Source: Elusimicrobiota bacterium
GTDB taxonomy: Bacteria > CG03 > SLGR01 > PWQF01
Reading direction: 5' to 3'
NCBI GenBank assembly: GCA_003558145.1
Contig: PWMP01000166.1
Span: forward strand, 1 to 14,718
DNA length: 14,718 nt
Below are positions 1 to 6,652 of the stretch, one piece after another. Positions within the stretch are counted from its first letter, which is position 1. The number at the start of each line of letters is the position of its first letter. The translations under genes were made by a program, and so were the position numbers. The notes under the pieces were generated by a model. It was not told the DNA's origin, did not search any database, and saw nothing but the letters and a program-made list of their open reading frames with translations.

Positions 1-1066
1 CGTAATCTATAACCACCACCCTGTCATCGCATCCTTCCTTACTGATAATTTCCAGACGCCCCGGAACCGGAGACGCTTCCGACACAACTTTACATACTGT
101 TTCCATATCTCCTCCTTTTTCAATTGCCCAGGCCATAGCGGCCATACAGTTATATATGTTAAACCTGCCAACCAGGTTTACCTTTATTTCTTTTTTAAGT
201 CCTCCGGGACCGGTGAAGGTAAAAGATGTTCCCGAAAGATCCATTGCCCCCGGCACAGCCATGTAATCAGCCTGCCGATTTATTCCGTATGTAACCGGCT
301 TAAAATCCAGCATATCGGGAATCCGGCAGCCGTATTTATCGTCAATATTTACAATAGCCCTGCGCGGCGGCCGCAAAAGCCCGAAAAGAAGCATCTTCGC
401 ATTGAAATATTCCTCGAAAGTTTTGTGAAAATCGAGGTGATCCCTTGTAAGATTTGTAAAAATAGCGCAATTAAACTCCATGTCTTCAACTCTTTTCATT
501 TTAAGTCCGTGTGAAGACACTTCCATTACCGTGTTTTCTACCCCGGCTTCAAGCATACGCGCAAAAGTAGATTGAAGCTCGTGAGCGCGGGGGGTAGTCA
601 TTGAAAAATTTCCTTTTGTGTCAGCGAATCTGTATCCGAGAGTACCTATAAGACCTGCCTTTGACTCTGCTTTAAGTATTTCATATATCAGCCAGCTGAC
701 AGTGGTTTTCCCGTTTGTTCCGGTTACTCCGGTTACATCCATTTTTTTTGAAGGAAAATCGTAAAAGGAAGCCGACCACCTGCTGAGGGCCCGCTCTGTG
801 TCACTGACTTGTATGGCGGCCAGGCCGCTTTTAGCAATGTTTTTGTTTTGCTTGGCGTTTTTTTTATCGCTAACAACCGCTGCCGCTCCCTTTTCAGCCG
901 CTTCTTTAAAGTGAAGCATACCGTCAGTCCGGGAACCCCTTAATGCAAAAAAAACGTTCCCCTTTTTTACCAGTCTTGAATCAACGGAAAAACCTGTTAT
1001 ATCCAAATCAGTACTGCCTGCGAAACTAAGCGGCTTATAATATTTAAAAATATCCTTCAGTTTCAT
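1..1066 (-). CDS. murE: UDP-N-acetylmuramyl-tripeptide synthetase MurE (3' end outside window)
   Basis: Cytoplasmic Mur ligase that adds the third amino acid (usually meso-diaminopimelate or lysine) to UDP-MurNAc-L-Ala-D-Glu, using ATP. About 355 residues are present. The N-terminal UMP-binding part includes FSVDSRLVKKGNVFFAL (26-42). The ATPase P-loop GTNGKTT is at 116-122, followed by TTPRAHELQ, MEVSSHG and the TNLTRDHLDFH motif of the central domain. The reading frame runs off the left edge at VVVIDY, the usual beginning of the C-terminal domain, so the motif that separates DAP from lysine specificity is not visible. The ATG start overlaps the ftsI stop as ATGA (1063-1066), which implies translational coupling. 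There is no clear Shine-Dalgarno sequence. Identity is very secure; the substrate amino acid is unknown. Confidence 0.95.
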   Translation of the reverse strand, partial: MKLKDIFKYYKPLSFAGSTDLDITGFSVDSRLVKKGNVFFALRGSRTDGMLHFKEAAEKGAAAVVSDKKNAKQNKNIAKSGLAAIQVSDTERALSRWSASFYDFPSKKMDVTGVTGTNGKTTVSWLIYEILKAESKAGLIGTLGYRFADTKGNFSMTTPRAHELQSTFARMLEAGVENTVMEVSSHGLKMKRVEDMEFNCAIFTNLTRDHLDFHKTFEEYFNAKMLLFGLLRPPRRAIVNIDDKYGCRIPDMLDFKPVTYGINRQADYMAVPGAMDLSGTSFTFTGPGGLKKEIKVNLVGRFNIYNCMAAMAWAIEKGGDMETVCKVVSEASPVPGRLEIISKEGCDDRVVVIDY

Positions 1067-2760
1067 CTTAATGCAAGTTCCGAAGGTATCGAGGGCTTAA
1101 TGTCAAGATAACTGACAGCAGCGCGGGCTATATTTGAAAAAACCGGCGCTGCCACATAGCTTCCCCAGCGGAACGGGCCTTCCGGCTCTTCAAATATAAC
1201 GACTATGGTCAGTTTGGGGTCGTCTGCGGGGATGTATCCGCCGAACAGCGCTATATATTTATCTTTTGCATAGTTGAATGTTTCCGGGTCAAATTTTTGG
1301 GCAGTACCTGTTTTTCCCGCAACAGGATAACCCCTTACCGAAGCGCTGACCCCTGAACCGTAGCGGACCGTATCCACAAGCATATCGTTGATATTACGGG
1401 CAGTATCCTCACTTATTACCCTTCTAATAGCAAGCGATTCGTATTTCCGCACATTGCCTGAAATACTTATTTTTTCCACTATCTGAGGTTCTCTGAGAAT
1501 CCCTCCGTTGGCTACAGATGAAATAGCGCAGGCCAGCTGTACTGCCGTCACTCCTACCTCCTGTCCGAAAGATATCCTCGAAAGGCTGGTTCCCGACCAC
1601 CTGTCAGGTTTACGCAGTATTCCGCGCGGTTCTCCGGGGAGTCTTATACCGGTAAAATTGCCGAATCCGAAGTTTCTCGCGTATTTATATAAAAGGTTTT
1701 CTCCCATCCGCTCAGCAGTTTTTGCTATGCCTATATTTGAAGAATAACGCATAACTTCCCTGAAGCTTAAAAAATCGTGAGGCTCAAAATCCCTTATAGG
1801 AAATCCGCCCACGGTATATGTCCCGCCTTCACAATCAAACTGTTCATCTACTTCAACTAAACCCTCCTGAAGCGCGCCGGCGGCAGTGAATATCTTGAAA
1901 GTTGAACCGGGCTCAAAAATATTTGTAACGGGCTTTATTTTCAGTATGTCGGAATTTTCAGGAATACCCATACTGTTGTCATACGCAGGATAACTTGCCA
2001 TTGCCAGTATTTTTCCGCTGCCCGGCTCCTGTATAACTACCATTGCTCCACTGGCCCTTACCCTTTCAAGTCCTTTTTTTATTTCTCTTTCCGCTATGTA
2101 CTGAAGGCCGGCATCCAGTGTCAGATAAATTTCCGCATTATCTCTTGATGATGAGCTTTCTTCTATATCAAGGGAAACGGATCTTCCCCTGGCGTCCCTT
2201 ATCATTGTTCTTTTTTTAGGGATTCCCCTGAGATAGTTTTCAAAGCTATGTTCAAAACCTCCGAGCCCCTGGTTGTCTGTTCCTACTATCCCGATTATGT
2301 CTGATGCCAGCGGAGCCTGAGGATATATGCGGTGATTTTCTCTGACCAGAACGATCCCTTCTTCCCTGAAAGCGTAAAGCGGTTCTATATCAGCGGGTTC
2401 CGCATGCCGGACTATCCACCTGAAGCCCGTTCCTGACATGATAAGTGACCTCATCTCCGTACGGGATCTGCCAAGAGAATTTGAAAGAACTGCAAGCAGT
2501 TCCGGGCTGACACCGGTACGCACAGGGTTGATTCCCACAGAATAAGTATGCCTGTTCTCTGCCAGCACTATACCGTTGCGGTCCAGTATTCTTCCACGGG
2601 AAGGGGTAACATGCTGCTCAACAACCGTATAAAACCGGCGGGCGCGGCGTGAATATTCGCCATGCTGTATGACCTGAATATAAAAAAGGCGAACGGCTAT
2701 TACTGCAAAAACCGCCATAATAAAAATCAGAAGCATCCCGACGCGAACTTTTATATTCAT
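1063..2760 (-). CDS. ftsI: FtsI-type penicillin-binding protein (class B, septal transpeptidase)
   Basis: Class B PBP that cross-links septal peptidoglycan together with FtsW, with its catalytic domain outside the membrane. 565 residues. A single N-terminal membrane anchor spans about 8-27 after a short basic cytoplasmic end. The PBP dimerisation/pedestal region (PSRGRILDRNG near 53-63) follows, then the transpeptidase domain from about 210. Catalytic motifs are intact: STFK with nucleophile Ser286, SSN at 340-342 and KTG at 483-485. The protein ends soon after the catalytic fold, so there are no PASTA repeats of the Gram-positive PBP2x/SpoVD kind. A strong Shine-Dalgarno sequence (GGAGG, 7 nt spacer) precedes the ATG. 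The start overlaps the ftsL stop by ATGA, and its own stop overlaps murE. Position between ftsL and murE in the dcw order supports FtsI rather than an elongation PBP2. Confidence 0.95.
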   Translation of the reverse strand: MNIKVRVGMLLIFIMAVFAVIAVRLFYIQVIQHGEYSRRARRFYTVVEQHVTPSRGRILDRNGIVLAENRHTYSVGINPVRTGVSPELLAVLSNSLGRSRTEMRSLIMSGTGFRWIVRHAEPADIEPLYAFREEGIVLVRENHRIYPQAPLASDIIGIVGTDNQGLGGFEHSFENYLRGIPKKRTMIRDARGRSVSLDIEESSSSRDNAEIYLTLDAGLQYIAEREIKKGLERVRASGAMVVIQEPGSGKILAMASYPAYDNSMGIPENSDILKIKPVTNIFEPGSTFKIFTAAGALQEGLVEVDEQFDCEGGTYTVGGFPIRDFEPHDFLSFREVMRYSSNIGIAKTAERMGENLLYKYARNFGFGNFTGIRLPGEPRGILRKPDRWSGTSLSRISFGQEVGVTAVQLACAISSVANGGILREPQIVEKISISGNVRKYESLAIRRVISEDTARNINDMLVDTVRYGSGVSASVRGYPVAGKTGTAQKFDPETFNYAKDKYIALFGGYIPADDPKLTIVVIFEEPEGPFRWGSYVAAPVFSNIARAAVSYLDIKPSIPSELALR

Positions 2761-3119
2761 TGCCTTGCCTCCGCGCTTGACGTAAGAATTACTTCTTTTA
2801 TGTAAGATACTAACGGTATGCGTCTCGGCGCTTCGTCAGCGTAAAGCTTTTCTCTGCATACATTTACTGTATTGACATCTCTATGGGAGGGGACTTTCAT
2901 TTTCAATTGCTCTGAAGCCAGTCGGTCTATTTCATAATGGCTTGAAATAAGTCCATAGTCGTACATAAGCTGCTGGCGCCTTATTTCCTCATATCTCAGC
3001 TTTTCCGCCATGTCCTCCACCCTGTATCCGAGGGTGAATATTGTAACTCCCTGCCAGGTAAAGAATATCAATGCGGCAGAAACGGCTATATATATAAAAA
3101 GTCCTCTTTTTGTTATCAT
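2757..3119 (-). CDS. ftsL: FtsL-like single-pass division protein
   Basis: Small bitopic membrane protein of 120 residues. It has a short basic N-terminus (MITKRG), one hydrophobic helix at about 7-25, then a hydrophilic helical stretch (about 32-75) with heptad-like leucine spacing, as expected for the FtsL periplasmic coiled coil that pairs with FtsB/DivIC. Primary sequence conservation is low in this family, so the call rests on topology, size and position: directly between rsmH and ftsI, the canonical ftsL slot. The ATG follows GAGGT at a 9 nt spacing and overlaps the rsmH stop (ATGA at 3116-3119). The stop overlaps ftsI the same way. I infer that it recruits the FtsI/FtsW pair to the septum. 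No enzymatic motif is present. Confidence 0.8.
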   Translation of the reverse strand: MITKRGLFIYIAVSAALIFFTWQGVTIFTLGYRVEDMAEKLRYEEIRRQQLMYDYGLISSHYEIDRLASEQLKMKVPSHRDVNTVNVCREKLYADEAPRRIPLVSYIKEVILTSSAEARQ

Positions 3120-4066
3120 TTCAGCACTACCTCGGCAGCCCTCATACGGGCGCTGCGGCTTGCCGGGTTTTCGCTTTTTTCTTTTTCAGAGGGAACCGAT
3201 CCTGACTCGGGAATAATTTTAAGAAACGGACGACGCGACAAAGCCCCGCACCCGCAAACGGGCATACCCGGAGGGCATTCGCATTTTCCGGAGAACCTGT
3301 ACAGAAAATCCTTAACTATTTTATCCTCCAGCGAATGATATGTTAAAACAGCCAGCCTTCCTCCGGTCTTGATGCACGAAGCGGCGGCGATGAGTCCTTT
3401 TTTGAGTTCTTCCAGCTCAGAATTTATATAAATTCTTATAGCCTGGAAGGTTTTTGTTGCCGGGTTAATACGCTTTTTCTTTTTTCTTTTGGCGGAGGCT
3501 ATTGCTTCAGCCGCTTTAGAAGCTGTGATTTTTTTATCAGTTTCCGCCAATTTTTTTAGGCAGCGGGCTACACGCGGGCTTTCCTCTTCCTGACCATATT
3601 TTTTCAGCACATCCTTTATCTCAGAAACATCAGCCTGCCTGAGCCAGCTTTCGGCAGATTGTCCTTTTGATGGATCGTAACGCATGTCCAAAGGCAAGTT
3701 TTCACTAAAACTAAATCCCCGCGCAGCTTTTTTTATCTGTCTCATTGAAAAACCCAGGTCAAGCAACACACCGTCCGCCTCCTTATGTCCCTCCTCCTGC
3801 AAAAATCCTTCCATATCGGAATAAGTACCGTTAAAAAGTTTAAAGGCGGCTCCCGCTTTCTTAAGCCTGTTTTCGGCTATTTTCAGGTTCTCCGCATCCC
3901 TGTCTATCCCTATTAAAATACCGCCGGGCTTTACTTTCCCGGCCAGACTTACAGCATGTCCGCCCTCTCCCACAGTACCGTCAATAATTATTTTTCCGGG
4001 TGACGGATTTAACACTGAAACCGTTTCCGGAAGCATCACGGGGCTGTGAAAAATCTCCGGAGACAA
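3116..4066 (-). CDS. rsmH: 16S rRNA (cytosine1402-N4)-methyltransferase RsmH
   Basis: SAM-dependent enzyme that N4-methylates C1402 in the ribosomal decoding centre (MraW/RsmH family). 316 residues, normal length. Visible motifs are the N-terminal HSPVMLPE, the SAM-binding loop DGTVGEGGH (29-37), GIDRD (53-57), the LLDLGFS catalytic loop (101-107), RGFSF and LDMRYD, ATKTFQAIRI (203-212), and YHSLEDKIVK (243-252). Near the C-terminus is a cysteine cluster (CECPPGMPVCGCG, 262-274) of the type seen in many family members. The start is TTG. The codons between it and the in-frame mraZ stop contain no other start codon, and the only upstream purine tract is weak (GGCGGC). It lies 18 nt after mraZ and overlaps ftsL by ATGA. 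Confidence 0.95.
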   Translation of the reverse strand: MSPEIFHSPVMLPETVSVLNPSPGKIIIDGTVGEGGHAVSLAGKVKPGGILIGIDRDAENLKIAENRLKKAGAAFKLFNGTYSDMEGFLQEEGHKEADGVLLDLGFSMRQIKKAARGFSFSENLPLDMRYDPSKGQSAESWLRQADVSEIKDVLKKYGQEEESPRVARCLKKLAETDKKITASKAAEAIASAKRKKKKRINPATKTFQAIRIYINSELEELKKGLIAAASCIKTGGRLAVLTYHSLEDKIVKDFLYRFSGKCECPPGMPVCGCGALSRRPFLKIIPESGSVPSEKEKSENPASRSARMRAAEVVLK

Positions 4067-4084
4067 TTTAGCGCCGCCTAAAAA

Positions 4085-4516
4085 TCATAAATCTACGTCA
4101 ACAATTTTTTCCGCTGCCTGGGAATATGTTTCCTCCGAGGAACGTGAATACTTATCCCAGTTAGCACTGTCCCATATTTCAACTCTGTCAAGCATGCCTA
4201 TAAGACAGCAGTCGTTTTTCAATCCTGAAAAATCGCATAAATGACCGGGAATTAATATGCGCCCCTGACCGTCCATATCAACACTGCCGGCCCTGGAAAG
4301 GAATACTCTTAGAAAACTTCTTGCGTCTTTTTTGGTGAGAGGAAGCTTTTTTATTTTGTCTTTAACGGAATCCCATTCCGCACGGGGAAAAAGCCACAGG
4401 CACTTCTCCAGCCCGGCCGTTAAAATCCACTTTTTTGATATACGATAGCCGGAAGGTATAAAAATACGCCTTTTTTTATCTAATTTGTGACGATACTGGC
4501 CTATTAAGTCTTTCAA
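4085..4516 (-). CDS. mraZ: Transcriptional regulator MraZ
   Basis: DNA-binding regulator of the dcw cluster with two tandem SpoVT/AbrB-like folds. 143 residues, typical size. The first MraZ half begins GQYRHKLDKKRRIFIP (6-21). The second carries VDMDGQGRILIP (79-90), which has the D-x-x-x-R signature contributing to DNA binding. The start codon is TTG: the codon immediately upstream is an in-frame TAA, and this start gives the expected N-terminus. GTGGGG lies 8 nt upstream as the probable Shine-Dalgarno sequence, and it is also the last repeat of the MraZ box. It is the first gene of the operon and lies under a consensus promoter. From the family, it probably represses its own operon by binding the repeats at 4525-4553. 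Confidence 0.95.
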   Translation of the reverse strand: MKDLIGQYRHKLDKKRRIFIPSGYRISKKWILTAGLEKCLWLFPRAEWDSVKDKIKKLPLTKKDARSFLRVFLSRAGSVDMDGQGRILIPGHLCDFSGLKNDCCLIGMLDRVEIWDSANWDKYSRSSEETYSQAAEKIVDVDL

Positions 4517-4524
4517 TTATTTAA

Positions 4525-4553
4525 CCCCACTTTGCACCACTTTGCACCACTTA
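4525..4553 (-). promoter_or_regulatory. MraZ box: three 10-bp direct repeats
   Basis: Reading the minus strand, three GTGG cores lie exactly 10 bp apart (4550-4547, 4540-4537, 4530-4527), within the unit AAAGTGGTGC; the last copy reads AAAGTGGGG. This spacing and core match the tandem MraZ operators known upstream of mraZ in other bacteria. The array starts about where transcription should begin and ends inside the ribosome-binding site of mraZ. Confidence 0.85.
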
Positions 4554-4560
4554 CTAAATA

Positions 4561-4588
4561 TATATACAAAAAACACCCCTTTTGTCAA
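4561..4588 (-). promoter_or_regulatory. Sigma-70-type promoter of the mraZ operon
   Basis: On the minus strand a perfect -35 TTGACA (4588-4583) is followed after 16 bp by TATATA (4566-4561); an 18-bp spacing to an overlapping TATATA is also possible. The expected start site is near 4554, directly ahead of the MraZ repeats, so bound MraZ would block initiation or early elongation. Confidence 0.75.
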
Positions 4589-4659
4589 GTTTTTTTGGGG
4601 GTTTTTTTATGCTTCAGCCTCAGTCTGCCTTGAAACTCTAAATTTCCTTGTATATCATA

Positions 4660-5496
4660 ATGTTATCTGTGAATACGATAAATTTAAAACAATGCAATCT
4701 TTGTCCGCTTTCATGCGGAGCGGACAGAATTTCCGGAAAAGGCCGCTGCGGCGCCGGAAAGGATATTGAAATTTCTTCCTGGAATCTTCATTTCGGAGAA
4801 GAGCCTCCGGTTTCCGGAACAAAAGGGTCCGGCACCATTTTCTTTACGCACTGCAGCCTGAGATGTATTTTTTGCCAGAACTATCCTATATCACACCTTG
4901 GAAACGGCAAAAAAATAACGGAACAGAAATTTATTGAAATAATGCTTCGGCTCCAGTCCGACGGCGCGCATAACATAAATTTTGTAACTCCGACCCATTA
5001 TTCCATCCATATAGCGCAGGCGCTGAAAAAAATAAAGGGAAAAGAATTAAAAATTCCGACGCTTTATAATTGCAGCGGATACGAAAAAACCGAAACAATT
5101 AAAATGCTCAACGGGCTGATTGATATTTATATGCCTGATGCAAAATTCTACTCAAACTCGGCAGGTTCTGCCTTATGCAGGGCTGATAATTACGCTTTGG
5201 TAAACAGAAAGGCTTTAAAGGAAATGTACCTGCAAGCGGGAGAGCTTGTCCTTGATGAGAACGGAATTGCAGTTAAAGGGCTTATCCTAAGGCACCTGGT
5301 GCTTCCCGGCCATACCGGGGAAACAGAAAAAATGCTTAAATTTATATATGAGGATATCGGAAATGATATATATCTGAGCCTTATGTCACAGTACCATCCC
5401 GCAGGAAATTCGGTGGGACACCCCGTAATCGGCAGGCGACTCAACCCCGGTGAATACCGGGACGCTCAAAAGGCGGCGCGAAAATACGGTTTTTAA
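4660..5496 (+). CDS. COG1313-family (PflX-like) radical SAM protein
   Basis: Radical SAM iron-sulfur protein of the group annotated as PflX, a homologue of pyruvate-formate-lyase activating enzymes with no established substrate. 278 residues from the ATG. An N-terminal cysteine region has C12, C15, C19 and C30 (CNLCPLSCG, then GRCGAG). HFGEEPPVSGTKGSGTIFF then leads into the radical SAM cluster motif C65-x3-C69-x2-C72 (HCSLRCIFCQNY). Downstream are NFVTPTHY, YMPDAKFY and LRHLVLPGH, typical of this family. ATG 4660 is chosen over the in-frame TTG at 4648 because neither has a clear Shine-Dalgarno sequence and ATG is the better codon; GTG 4669 is also possible. It is the only plus-strand gene here, divergent from mraZ. 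It resembles AmrS (AmmeMemoRadiSam), but no AMMECR1 or Memo gene is nearby. Confidence 0.88.
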   Translation: MLSVNTINLKQCNLCPLSCGADRISGKGRCGAGKDIEISSWNLHFGEEPPVSGTKGSGTIFFTHCSLRCIFCQNYPISHLGNGKKITEQKFIEIMLRLQSDGAHNINFVTPTHYSIHIAQALKKIKGKELKIPTLYNCSGYEKTETIKMLNGLIDIYMPDAKFYSNSAGSALCRADNYALVNRKALKEMYLQAGELVLDENGIAVKGLILRHLVLPGHTGETEKMLKFIYEDIGNDIYLSLMSQYHPAGNSVGHPVIGRRLNPGEYRDAQKAARKYGF

Positions 5497-5532
5497 AACT
5501 GCTATCTGCAGAAACTTTAAAAAAACAGGCGG

Positions 5533-5964
5533 TCAGGATTCTTTAAACTTGTCTTTTATTTCAGGTTTTTCTTTTGAAAGGCTTTCTAGCTTAGCGGCAA
5601 GAACATTTATTTCATCTCCTAGCCTGAGAAACTCATCCCCGCTGCGCAGTTTAATACGAACTTTGAAATCACCTTTGTTAATCCTGGTAAGCGCAGATGA
5701 AAGACGCAAAACCGGGCCTATTATTTTATGAGACAGAAAAAGCCCCAGCAGTAAGGCAAGAACAATTATAACACCCAGGCGGGTAAAATATTTTTCCCAC
5801 TGAAATATATCTGCTGCTGCTTCCGGATAAGCTGCAGTTAAATCTCTGTATACAGCCGCCATTACGGCAGCTGCCGCCACAAGCACCGCGCAAACTATGA
5901 CAAAAGTGTATTTTGCCTGATAACTTTTTCTTGTTATATATTTTTTACGGTGAATTTCTTCCAT
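5533..5964 (-). CDS. Small two-helix membrane protein with a C-terminal HAMP domain
   Basis: 143 residues. A basic N-terminus is followed by membrane helix 1 (about 19-39), a short external loop of about 22 residues (YRDLTAAYPEAAADIFQWEK region), membrane helix 2 (about 62-79) and a HAMP domain (about 78-130). The HAMP features visible are the conserved proline of helix 1 in IIGPVLRL (Pro84), the GDF turn (98-100), the SGDE start of helix 2 (108-111) and the GDEINVLA stretch. Only about 13 charged residues follow, so there is no kinase, methyl-accepting or cyclase output domain. HAMP domains normally pass signals from membrane helices to such domains, so this protein may partner a separate effector or be a minimal signalling or structural element. 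It begins 20 nt after the RNase P RNA. Function unknown. Confidence 0.8.
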   Translation of the reverse strand: MEEIHRKKYITRKSYQAKYTFVIVCAVLVAAAAVMAAVYRDLTAAYPEAAADIFQWEKYFTRLGVIIVLALLLGLFLSHKIIGPVLRLSSALTRINKGDFKVRIKLRSGDEFLRLGDEINVLAAKLESLSKEKPEIKDKFKES

Positions 5965-5984
5965 ATTAAAATCCAGATTAAAAA

Positions 5985-6234
5985 GCCCGCCGGCCGTAAG
6001 CCGGATTCTGTTTTAACGGTCATTTATCTTTGCGGCCTACCCGGGCCTCAAACAGCGCGGGCCGCGCCATCGGCCCCTATTTGGCCTTGCTTCGAAAGGG
6101 GTTTAGCCTTTTCACTACAGCAAAACCTAAGTTTTCTGTACCTGGTTTCTGTGCCACTTTCCCTTTCCGCCCTGAGAAGTCCGGACTTTCCTCCGATTTT
6201 CCTGATGAAAACCGGCGACCGTCCGCCGGCAGGC
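5985..6234 (-). ncRNA. rnpB: RNase P RNA (compact, about 250 nt)
   Basis: Catalytic RNA that matures tRNA 5' ends. Conserved segments on the minus strand appear in the right order: GAGGAAAGTCCGG (6193-6181), AGTGGCACAGAAAC (from 6158), GTGAAAAGG (6115-6107), GAAGCAAGGCCAAATAGG (from 6093), GGGTAGGCCGC (6042-6032) and ACAGAATCCGGCTTA near the 3' end. Helices I can pair: P1 (6234-6225 with 5994-5985), P2 ACGGTC (6222-6217 with 6021-6016), P3 (6215-6207 with 6201-6193) and P12 (hairpin 6140-6116). The spacing between conserved blocks leaves no room for P8/P9, P13/P14 or P18, so it is much shorter than the usual 330-400 nt. It begins 4 nt after the stop of the RNase H gene and is followed by five Ts, which may terminate transcription. 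Confidence 0.95.
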
Positions 6235-6238
6235 AAAA

Positions 6239-6652
6239 CTATTTTGCTTTCAGCAGCCCCTCAGCCATATTGTGGGCTGCAGAAGTTTTTTCTCTTCCAA
6301 GATGAAAAAACTCCGTACTTTTAAATTTAGAAGATTCGCGAAGGGCCTTATTCTTTAGCTGCTCCAGTGTACCTGATTTAACGGAGTATTCACCTTTTAA
6401 TTGTTTTATAATAAGTTCGGAATCAGAATACACTTTGATTTTTTTTATCCCGAGCCTTGCTGCTGCTTTCAGCCCTTCTATTATTGCATGATATTCAGCA
6501 GTGTTGTTTGTCCCTGTTCCCAGCAGTACCGAACCCCTGAAAACCTCCTGTGAATCTGAATTAGAAATAACAAAACCGGCCGATGACTCCCCCGGATTTC
6601 CGAAGCAGGCTCCGTCGGCGATTAACTTACAGGTCCCCATTTTGTTTTTCAT
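6239..6652 (-). CDS. Ribonuclease HI-family protein
   Basis: RNase H fold protein of 137 residues, expected to cleave RNA in RNA/DNA hybrids (R-loops, primers) with two metal ions. Visible motifs are ADGACFGNPG with the first catalytic Asp13, NNTAEYHAIIEGL with Glu53, and VYSDSELIIKQL with Asp77. The fourth acidic residue, normally the Asp of the A-D-x-L-A motif near the C-terminus, is His127 here (SAAHNMAEGL). It lacks the basic protrusion of E. coli RNase HI, like the compact archaeal/Bacillus-type proteins. The start overlaps the upstream zinc-ribbon gene by 26 nt; Met5 (6640) is an alternative start, and neither has a clear Shine-Dalgarno sequence. The RNase P RNA follows within 4 nt, so the two are probably transcribed together. 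Confidence 0.9.
   Translation of the reverse strand: MKNKMGTCKLIADGACFGNPGESSAGFVISNSDSQEVFRGSVLLGTGTNNTAEYHAIIEGLKAAARLGIKKIKVYSDSELIIKQLKGEYSVKSGTLEQLKNKALRESSKFKSTEFFHLGREKTSAAHNMAEGLLKAK

Noticed and set aside
4525..4553. Tandem repeats as a mini CRISPR or selfish repeat
   Set aside because: The 10-bp phasing, GTGG core and position ahead of mraZ fit MraZ operators; there are no spacers or cas genes.
4582..4613. Plus-strand promoter TTGTCA/TATGCT for the radical SAM gene
   Set aside because: The spacing is 20 bp and both hexamers are weak; TTGTCA is partly the mirror of the minus-strand -35 box.
4660..5496. AmmeMemoRadiSam system radical SAM enzyme (AmrS)
   Set aside because: The HFGEEPP and SGTIFF motifs and the CNLCPLSCG pattern fit COG1313 better, and no AMMECR1 or Memo gene is nearby.
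5533..5964. Truncated histidine kinase or chemoreceptor pseudogene
   Set aside because: No remains of a kinase or signalling domain appear in any frame downstream before the converging gene at 5496, and the gene has a clean start and stop.
5950..6324. Open frames over 5950-6324 on both strands
   Set aside because: They run through the RNase P RNA and the RNase H 3' end; the RNA motifs explain this segment fully.
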